Assembly (NCBI RefSeq): GCF_002002725.1
Contig: NZ_MUNW01000051.1
Coordinates: forward strand, 62,001-126,000
Length of the DNA: 64,000 bases
Direction: 5' to 3'
Source: Sinorhizobium sp. A49
GTDB taxonomy: Bacteria; Pseudomonadota; Alphaproteobacteria; Rhizobiales; Rhizobiaceae
This document shows, piece by piece, positions 52,997-59,393 of this stretch (positions are counted from its first letter, which is position 1; each line of letters begins with the position of its first letter). Both the position numbers and the translations under genes were made by a program. Below the pieces are notes generated by a model, which was given only the letters and a program-made list of their open reading frames with translations, ran no database searches and was not told the origin of the DNA.

Positions 52997-53962
52997 ATTC
53001 TCGCCTATATCCTGCGCCGATTCGCCATCTTGATCCTGTCGCTGCTGATCGCCGCGGTGGTGCTGTTCGTGCTTTTGCGTCTGCTGCCGGGCGACCCTGC
53101 GAACGCGCTGCTCTCCGTCGGTGCCGATCAGCAGCAGATCGAGGCGGCGCGCGAACAGGTCGGCTCCAACCTGCCGCTCTGGGAGCAGTTCCTGCGCTTC
53201 GTCGGCAGCCTCGCCCGCTTCGATCTCGGAACGTCCTTCGTCAGCGGCAAGCCCGTTGTCGAAGAGATTGCCACCCGCCTGACCGTGACGGTGCCGCTGG
53301 CGCTGCTGGGCTTTGCGCTCGCGGTCGCCATCGCCGTTCCGCTTGGCATCCTGTCGGCCGTCAAGGCCAACCGCTGGTATGGCGCAGCCATTTCGACGAT
53401 CTCTCAGCTCGGCATTGCCATTCCCGTCTTCTGGGTCGGAATCCTGCTCGTCACTGTCTTTGCGGTCAATCTTCGGCTCTTTCCCTCAGGCGGCTACCCG
53501 CGCCGCGGCTGGCAGAACGAAGGCCAGGTGCTCTATGCGCTGGCGCTGCCGGTGCTGACGATCGGCCTTGTGATGGCCGCCTCGCTGATCCGCTACATCC
53601 GATCCGCGACACAGGACGTTCTCGGTAGCGACTATCTGCGAACCGCCCGCGCGCTCGGGGCCAGCTACTCCCAAGCCTTGATCCGCCATGGCATCCGCAA
53701 CGGCGCCGTGCCGATCGTCTCGATCCTCGGCATCGAGCTTGCAACGACCCTGCTGGGTGCCGTCGTGGTCGAACGTGTGTTCGCGCTGCCCGGCCTCGGC
53801 TCGATGCTGCTCCTGGCGATCGAGCAGCGCGACTACCCCAATGTCCAGGGCGTGCTGTTCATTTCGACCCTGCTGGTGCTGCTGATCGGCTTTGCCGCCG
53901 ACCTCCTTCAGCGCGTCATCGATCCCCGTTTGCGCGAACGGGCGACTGGAGCCGCAGCATGA
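52997..53962 (+). CDS. ABC importer permease protein (DppB type)
   Basis: 321 aa; six membrane segments and BPD_transp_1 domain. The N-terminus, ILAYILRRFAILIL, matches how DppB-type permeases start (M-x-YILRR). The first codon of that sequence is ATT at 52997, with AAAGGA 8 bases upstream, and no ATG, GTG or well-placed TTG is in frame (TTG codons at 52928/52934 would add ~23 unrelated residues). I take ATT as the likely start. The gene ends overlapping the next permease (ATGA). Confidence 0.85.
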   Translation: MLAYILRRFAILILSLLIAAVVLFVLLRLLPGDPANALLSVGADQQQIEAAREQVGSNLPLWEQFLRFVGSLARFDLGTSFVSGKPVVEEIATRLTVTVPLALLGFALAVAIAVPLGILSAVKANRWYGAAISTISQLGIAIPVFWVGILLVTVFAVNLRLFPSGGYPRRGWQNEGQVLYALALPVLTIGLVMAASLIRYIRSATQDVLGSDYLRTARALGASYSQALIRHGIRNGAVPIVSILGIELATTLLGAVVVERVFALPGLGSMLLLAIEQRDYPNVQGVLFISTLLVLLIGFAADLLQRVIDPRLRERATGAAA

Positions 53963-54810
53963 CCGCGTTAGACCTTTCAGCCGACCGCCCCAGCCGCAGA
54001 CATTCGCTGGCGCTTTCGATCGGGCTTGCCCTCGTCGGCCTCAACGTCGCGGTCGCGATCCTCACTTTGTTCTGGACGCCTTACGATCCGCTCAATGCAT
54101 CCGGCGGACGGCTCGAAGCGCCGTCGTTGCTGCATTGGGTCGGAACGGATCGGCTCGGGCGCGATTACCTGACGCAAATCATGATCGGTGCGCGCACCGC
54201 GCTGATCGTCGGGACCGGCGCGGTGGCGATCGGCGCCTCGATCGGCGTGACGCTCGGGATTCTTGCCGCCTTTGCGACGCGCCTGCTCGACGATGTCATG
54301 GCCGCGACCCTCGATATCCTGATCGCCTTCCCGACGCTGCTTTTGGCGATGCTGGTCGTTGCCGCCAGCGACAGCGCCAGCCTGTGGTCGGCGATCCTGG
54401 CACTCGGCCTGGCAATCTCCGCGATCGTTGCCCGGTTGACCCGCATCCTGGCAAAACGCGTGCTGCGCCAGGACTATATCATCGCATCCCGAACCTCCGG
54501 CACCTCATGGCCGGGCGTCGTCGTGCGCCATGTGCTGCCCAACATCTGGCCGACGCTCTCGGTCAACTTTGCCCTGCAGTTCGGCCTGGCGGTGATCGCG
54601 GAAGCGTCGCTCTCCTATCTCGGGCTTGGTGCGCCACCACCGAACGCATCCTGGGGCCGGCTGCTGCAGGAGGCGCAGGGCACAGTCTATACCGCCCCCG
54701 TCGGCGCTATCGCGCCGGGCATTGCGCTTGTCGCACTGGTCATCGGCATGAACCTGCTCGCCGACGGCTTACGGGATGTCGGCGACCCGACACGCGGGAG
54801 ATCAAGATGA
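53959..54810 (+). CDS. ABC importer permease protein (DppC type)
   Basis: 283 aa, about six membrane segments. The N-terminal cytoplasmic tail is short, and the periplasmic stretch LLHWVGTDRLGRDYLTQIM matches DppC-type permeases. The EAA-like loop is ASRTSGTSWPGVVVRHVLPN. Start and stop overlap both neighbours by 4 bp, so it is coupled within the operon. Confidence 0.93.
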   Translation: MTALDLSADRPSRRHSLALSIGLALVGLNVAVAILTLFWTPYDPLNASGGRLEAPSLLHWVGTDRLGRDYLTQIMIGARTALIVGTGAVAIGASIGVTLGILAAFATRLLDDVMAATLDILIAFPTLLLAMLVVAASDSASLWSAILALGLAISAIVARLTRILAKRVLRQDYIIASRTSGTSWPGVVVRHVLPNIWPTLSVNFALQFGLAVIAEASLSYLGLGAPPPNASWGRLLQEAQGTVYTAPVGAIAPGIALVALVIGMNLLADGLRDVGDPTRGRSR

Positions 54811-55619
54811 GCGCCTTGCTTTCCGTTCAAGGTCTGACCGTAAGCACCGGTGGCAAGACACTGGTTTCGGACCTGTCTTTCTCCATCGGCTCCGGCGAGC
54901 GCATGGGACTGATTGGCGAATCCGGCTCAGGCAAATCCATGACCGCAATGGCCGTCACCGGCCTGTTGCCGGCCAACATTTCGGTCGCCGGCTCGATCGT
55001 GCTCGACGGCCAGGAAGTGGTCGGCACAGATGACAAGCACTTGAACCGGTTGCGCGGAGTGGCAACCGCCGTCGTCTTCCAGGAGCCGCTGACGGCGCTC
55101 GATCCCCTGATGAAAATCGGCAAGCAGATTGGCGAACCCGTCCGCCGCAGGCTCGCGCGCGAACAGGCGCATGCGCCGCGAGGTGCGGTCGAGCGCGAAG
55201 TGCTTGATCTCCTCGACAAGGTTGCCCTGCCGCAACCGGAGCGCATTGCCAACGCCTATCCGCATGAAGTGTCGGGCGGCCAGCGCCAGCGCGTCGCGAT
55301 TGCCATGGCGCTCGCTTGCCGCCCGAAGCTTCTCATCGCCGACGAACCGACAACGGCGCTAGACGTCACCACACAGGCCGAAATCCTCAAGTTGCTCGAC
55401 GGACTGGTGCGCGAAACGGGAATGGCGCTGCTCTTCATCAGCCATGACCTGCCTGTCGTCGCGCAGGTGGTCGAGCGCGTCATGGTGCTGCGTGACGGCG
55501 TAGCCCTCGAGGAAGGCACGGTTGGCGACATGTTCGCCAACCCGGCGCACGACTATACGCAGACCCTCGTCGACGCCGCACGGATGTTCGATGAAGCGCT
55601 TGGACGGACGGGATCATGA
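54807..55619 (+). CDS. ABC importer ATP-binding protein (DppD type)
   Basis: 270 aa. Walker [11 protein letters not shown], signature [15 protein letters not shown], Walker [15 protein letters not shown] and H-loop FISHDLPVV. It lacks the OppD/DppD C-terminal oligopeptide extension with cysteines. Start is the overlapping ATGA; an in-frame extension of about 300 residues upstream is only a shadow of the permease gene. Confidence 0.92.
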   Translation: MSALLSVQGLTVSTGGKTLVSDLSFSIGSGERMGLIGESGSGKSMTAMAVTGLLPANISVAGSIVLDGQEVVGTDDKHLNRLRGVATAVVFQEPLTALDPLMKIGKQIGEPVRRRLAREQAHAPRGAVEREVLDLLDKVALPQPERIANAYPHEVSGGQRQRVAIAMALACRPKLLIADEPTTALDVTTQAEILKLLDGLVRETGMALLFISHDLPVVAQVVERVMVLRDGVALEEGTVGDMFANPAHDYTQTLVDAARMFDEALGRTGS

Positions 55620-56359
55620 TGCTCGACCTGCAGAATGTGAACTTCGGCTACGCCCGCCACCGCAAGGTTTTGACCGACGTGTCGTTCAGCGTGCGCGCCG
55701 GTGCCAGTGTCGGACTCGTGGGTGAGTCCGGCTCGGGCAAGACAACGCTGCTGCGATTGCTGCTCGGGCTCGAACGGCCCACCAGCGGCACCATTCGCTT
55801 CGGCGACGAAACGCTCGATCCGGCCGATAGCGCGTTCATGCGTCGTTACCGGCGCGCGGTGCAACCGGTGTTCCAGGATCCCTATTCGTCGCTCGATCCG
55901 CGCCAGAAAGTGCTCGACATCATCGCCGAGCCGCTGCAATCGCTACGCATCGCCGGCCCGCGCAAGGATGCGGTGGCGCAAGCGCTGGAGTCCGTCGGCC
56001 TGCCGCTCGACGCCATGCAGCGCTATCCGCACGAATTTTCCGGCGGCCAGCGCCAGCGCATCGCGATCGCACGCGCCATCGTCGCCCGTCCACAGATCAT
56101 TCTGGCCGACGAAGCCGTCAGCGCACTCGATCTGTCGACCCGCATCCGGATCGTCGATCTGTTCAAGACCCTCTCGGCAACGCTGACGCTGGTGTTCGTG
56201 TCGCACGACCTCGGCGTCGTCGCCTCGCTGTGCGAGGAGATGGTTATCCTCGAAAAGGGACAGGTGGTCGAGAGCGGCAAGACGCGCGATATCCTGGCCG
56301 CGCCGCAGCATCCCTACACCCAGCGTCTGCTCGCCAGCATTCCGCGCATGCCGGCTTGA
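55616..56359 (+). CDS. ABC importer ATP-binding protein (DppF type)
   Basis: 247 aa. Walker A GESGSGKTTLL, signature FSGGQRQRIAIARAI, Walker B IILADEAVSALDLS and H-loop FVSHDLGVV. Overlaps the previous gene by 4 bp. Last gene of the importer cluster. Confidence 0.92.
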   Translation: MMLDLQNVNFGYARHRKVLTDVSFSVRAGASVGLVGESGSGKTTLLRLLLGLERPTSGTIRFGDETLDPADSAFMRRYRRAVQPVFQDPYSSLDPRQKVLDIIAEPLQSLRIAGPRKDAVAQALESVGLPLDAMQRYPHEFSGGQRQRIAIARAIVARPQIILADEAVSALDLSTRIRIVDLFKTLSATLTLVFVSHDLGVVASLCEEMVILEKGQVVESGKTRDILAAPQHPYTQRLLASIPRMPA

Positions 56360-56435
56360 GCGTTTCGCTCCGACAGCCGTCTCCACCCTTAACGAATCTG
56401 CCGGCAGCGACCACCGCGCCAATCGACGGATGACC

Positions 56436-56449
56436 TTGATCTAGAACAA
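56436..56449 (+). promoter_or_regulatory. Candidate Fnr/FixK box upstream of ompW
   Basis: TTGATCTAGAACAA, one base off the FNR/FixK consensus TTGAT-N4-ATCAA, 103 bp upstream of the ompW start. OmpW is under FNR control in enterobacteria. Confidence 0.55.
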
Positions 56450-56551
56450 CCCCTCGTCGAGCGGAGTTGCCCATAGTGCCGCTGGCCGCAGATTCCCTGC
56501 AGCCACCTGCCCTAAATGGCAAATTTGAAACTCTTCTGGGGGTCCGGAACC

Positions 56552-57256
56552 ATGTCTACTCGCTCCATCCTGCCAACTGCCGCCGCACTTCTTTTGCTGG
56601 CGGCCTCGGTCACTACGGCTCGCGCCGCGGACCTGACTGCACCGAGCGAGCCTGCCCCTGAGTTGCCGGCCGCGAGCGAGCAGAGCCCATGGATGATCCG
56701 CGCCCGCGCGCTCGCCGTGCTGCCCGAAGACAAGGCGTCACTGCAGCTGAACGGCACGTCGCTTGACGGCGAAAAGATCGGCGTCAGCAATTCGGTCGTA
56801 CCCGAGCTCGATATCACCTACTTCTTCACCGACAATATCGCGGCGGAACTGATCCTGGGCACGACCCCGCACACGGCCAGGGGCAGCGGCTCGATCGCCG
56901 GCCTCGGCGAGATCGGCAAGGCGTGGCTGCTGCCGCCGACGCTGACGCTACAGTACCACGTCAATCTGACCGACACGATCAAGCCCTATGTCGGCGCCGG
57001 CGTGAACTACACCATCTTCTACAACGAAAAGGCGAAGGGCGACTTCTCCAGCTTCAATCTCAAGAACACCTTCGGCGTTGCCTTGCAGGCCGGCGTCGAC
57101 ATCAAGCTCGACGATCACTGGGGGATCAACTTCGACGTCAAGAAACTGTTCCTCGAACCAGAGGTCAACGCGACACTGCCGGGGGCCGGCACGGTGACGG
57201 GCAAGGTGAAGCTCGACCCGTGGCTGATCGGCACAGGCATCACCTACCGCTTCTGA
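56552..57256 (+). CDS. ompW: OmpW-family outer-membrane beta-barrel protein
   Basis: 234 aa with a cleavable signal peptide (about 25 residues, ending ARAAD). The mature part forms an eight-strand barrel typical of OmpW (NSVVPELDITYFFTDNIAAELI, TLQYHV, IKPYVGAGVNYT) and ends in the C-terminal aromatic Phe needed for assembly (TYRF). OmpW is a small-molecule porin, often tied to oxygen limitation. A start at 56516 would add a poor N-terminus. The next gene converges on it, separated by a stable hairpin. Confidence 0.92.
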   Translation: MSTRSILPTAAALLLLAASVTTARAADLTAPSEPAPELPAASEQSPWMIRARALAVLPEDKASLQLNGTSLDGEKIGVSNSVVPELDITYFFTDNIAAELILGTTPHTARGSGSIAGLGEIGKAWLLPPTLTLQYHVNLTDTIKPYVGAGVNYTIFYNEKAKGDFSSFNLKNTFGVALQAGVDIKLDDHWGINFDVKKLFLEPEVNATLPGAGTVTGKVKLDPWLIGTGITYRF

Positions 57257-57313
57257 CGTTCTCAGCCAGCGCGAAGCGGTCGCTCCATAGGATCGATGCC
57301 ACCCGAACGACTG

Positions 57314-57347
57314 TGCGCCTTCGTCACCGTTCAGTGGCGAAGGCGCA
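57314..57347. terminator. Bidirectional terminator-like hairpin between ompW and the CBS gene
   Basis: TGCGCCTTCG...CGAAGGCGCA arms of 10 bp, extended through a wobble to CAC/GTG around a 6-base loop (about 14 bp in all). No T-run, so efficiency is uncertain. Confidence 0.6.
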
Positions 57348-57367
57348 TCCAAGCCGTCAGTCGCCTG

Positions 57368-57787
57368 TCATGCGTGGTGTGCGGTTACGGCTTTTACCAA
57401 TCCGGTCGTCAGTTCACGGCTGCTCGCATGGGAGATGTCACCGAGCGACAGCATGCCGACCATGCGCTTTTCGTCATCGATGACCGGTAAACGCCGTATC
57501 TTCCTTGCCTCCATAAGGCGGACAGCCTCTTCGACCGTCTCGCTGGTGCGGCAATAGACGATGTCCTTTGTCATGACATCGCGCGCGGTCAGCGACGCAG
57601 CATCGTGCCCATTTGCCCAGGCCCGAACCGCGATGTCCCTGTCCGTCACCATGCCGATGAGGCGATCGTTTTCGCCGACCGGCAGGGCGCCGATATCCTC
57701 ATCGCGCATGATCCTTGCGACGGTGCGCAAATCCGTTTCAGGGGCTATCCAGCGCGCGCCGGGGTGCATGGCTTCCCAAGTTCTCAT
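57368..57787 (-). CDS. CBS-domain protein
   Basis: 139 aa holding two CBS repeats (a Bateman pair): the first has ALPVGENDRLIGMVTDRDI, and the second has RRLPVIDDEKRMVGMLSLGDIS. Such small proteins bind adenine nucleotides and are often tied to hypoxia, redox or stress responses. AGGAGG precedes the ATG. Function unknown. Confidence 0.9.
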   Translation of the reverse strand: MRTWEAMHPGARWIAPETDLRTVARIMRDEDIGALPVGENDRLIGMVTDRDIAVRAWANGHDAASLTARDVMTKDIVYCRTSETVEEAVRLMEARKIRRLPVIDDEKRMVGMLSLGDISHASSRELTTGLVKAVTAHHA

Positions 57788-57811
57788 CGCATCCTCCTAC
57801 GGTTTGGAGGA

Positions 57812-57973
57812 GTGACGATAGACGAAGATCGTGGCCAATCATTGATCCGCGCAGCCGACGTATTCACCGGACGTGGCTATTTCAACTCCGGCAGGAAGTA
57901 TGTCGTCGGGCCGGACGGGATGTCGGTTGCGGTGTGCTGGAAAACCAGAGACTTTTCCACCTGGGAGTGGTGA
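57812..57973 (+). CDS. Possible 53-aa small protein
   Basis: GTG start at 57812 with GGAGGA touching it (spacing too tight). The predicted chain has a patterned, aromatic C-terminal half (FTGRGYFNSGRKYVVG, CWKTRDFSTWEW), which looks more protein-like than the shadows around it. No family recognised. It may be real, a degraded gene, or chance. Confidence 0.3.
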   Translation: MTIDEDRGQSLIRAADVFTGRGYFNSGRKYVVGPDGMSVAVCWKTRDFSTWEW

Positions 57974-57975
57974 GG

Positions 57976-58737
57976 TTACCGTCCGCTGACTTTGGCAACG
58001 AAGAGCAGGTCGAAACCGCGGAATTCACGCCGGGCGACGGACTTCTTGAGGGCAGTCCATATCGCCTGGGGATTGTCGAGGCGAAAGCCGCTGAAGCTGC
58101 GCACCAGGCCGAAGGTCGCCATGACGGTGCGAAACGCCCTGATGATGACGGGGCCACTCAGCGAGGCGAACAGGATTTGCGGGTGCACAGCGAGCAGGAC
58201 GCCCGCCGTCCGCGCCCGATCGATATCCTCGAACTGAGCCAGAGACCGGTATTCATACCCCTCGATATCGATCTTGAAGCACAACTTGTCGGTTCGCGCC
58301 ATCAACTGCAATTCGGCAATCGTGATCGTTTTCGCCTTGATTGCCTGCCCTGTCTCGTCCGCGATCAAAGCCGAGGTTTCCGAACTGCCAAAGCCGCCGC
58401 CCACCGAGTTCAGCACCAGCACCTCGTCCTCGGAGAGTGCGGCATTGATCAACGTAACATCGCCCTCATTCTGCGGCTCCATTTCCTTCAGTATGCCGAA
58501 GCAGACGGGGTCGGGCTCAACAGTAATGACATTGTCGGCAATCTGAGCCGCCCAATAGGGCGTCACGCCGATCCAGCCGCCGATATCGACAAAGGTCGTT
58601 TTACCGTCGACGAGACGCTCGATGTTCTGGAAAGTGCAAGGCTCCCACTCGCCGCTCTGAAGGCGCGTAAAGAAACGCTTCTTCTCGGGCTTGTCGGGGA
58701 AATGGACTGTTTTACAGAAGTAGGTGATCGGACGCAT
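57976..58737 (-). CDS. FkbM-family SAM-dependent methyltransferase
   Basis: 253 aa. SAM motif I in TTFVDIGGWIGVTPYW and the FkbM-type FKIDIEGYEY. FkbM enzymes O-methylate sugars, polyketides or glycan ends. It is the third gene of the minus-strand series after the ABC-like gene and the CNB gene, with ~99 bp before it. The substrate could be an envelope saccharide (inference). Confidence 0.87.
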   Translation of the reverse strand: MRPITYFCKTVHFPDKPEKKRFFTRLQSGEWEPCTFQNIERLVDGKTTFVDIGGWIGVTPYWAAQIADNVITVEPDPVCFGILKEMEPQNEGDVTLINAALSEDEVLVLNSVGGGFGSSETSALIADETGQAIKAKTITIAELQLMARTDKLCFKIDIEGYEYRSLAQFEDIDRARTAGVLLAVHPQILFASLSGPVIIRAFRTVMATFGLVRSFSGFRLDNPQAIWTALKKSVARREFRGFDLLFVAKVSGR

Positions 58738-58836
58738 GGCGCTTCTCTAGCCCATATCCCGGCGAAGCGGAATCGTTTTTGCGAAGGTCTTCCATGCGGC
58801 CAGGACATGTCAACGACACGCGCCGCCGGGCTGGTT

Positions 58837-59301
58837 TCACGCTTCCATGCGCTCGTTGCGGCTGCGCGCTTCCGTGAGTTCTGCGGTCGTCTGGCTCAGG
58901 CGGTCCGCCAGCACGCGCATGATCTCCACCGCCATTTCGGGGAAGTCGGCCAGGAGCTTGAGGAAATCGTCCTTGCGGATGCGCAGGGCCTCGAGCGGTG
59001 TGGTGGTGCGCACTGTCGCCGTACGTGGGGTATTACAGAGAATGGCGATTTCGCCGACGATCGAGTTCTGCTCGACCTCCGCCAGCTTCAGCGGTCCGCC
59101 TGCGGTCGTCACCAGCACGTCGGCCTTCCCGGAGAGGATGACATAGGCTGCGTCACCGATATCACCCTGGTAGAAAAGGGCCTCTCCAGCGCTGTACATG
59201 ACCCGATCGGAGGTAAAGGCAAGAAGTTTCAATTTTGCAGGGGGCAATCCCGAAAACAGGGTTATCCGGCGCAGCATTTCCACTTCATCCTTGAGCAACA
59301 T
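58837..59301 (-). CDS. Stand-alone cyclic-nucleotide-binding domain protein
   Basis: 154 aa, only a CNB (cAMP/cGMP-binding-like) domain with the phosphate-cassette region VGEIAILCNTPRTATV, including conserved Glu and Arg, followed by a C-terminal helix (EIMRVLADRLSQTTAELTEA). No HTH or enzymatic domain follows, so it is not a Crp-type regulator. It lies 92 bp downstream of the 900-aa ABC-like gene and probably belongs to the same transcript; a regulatory subunit is plausible. The start at 59301 follows a GGGAG; a TTG at 59337 is possible. Confidence 0.85.
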   Translation of the reverse strand: MLLKDEVEMLRRITLFSGLPPAKLKLLAFTSDRVMYSAGEALFYQGDIGDAAYVILSGKADVLVTTAGGPLKLAEVEQNSIVGEIAILCNTPRTATVRTTTPLEALRIRKDDFLKLLADFPEMAVEIMRVLADRLSQTTAELTEARSRNERMEA

Positions 59302-59341
59302 CACAATCCGTTTCTCCCAGTATTCGGTCGGGGGCAACCTG

Positions 59342-59361
59342 TGTCCCGCTTCGCGGCGGGA
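59342..59361 (-). other. Hairpin between the ABC-like and CNB genes
   Basis: GTCCCGC/GCGGGAC perfect arms around TTCGCG, in the 92-bp spacer. It lacks a T-run, so it may be an internal stabiliser rather than a terminator. Confidence 0.45.
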
Positions 59362-59393
59362 CCTTATGCTCGTGCCCTGACATTAATATTACA

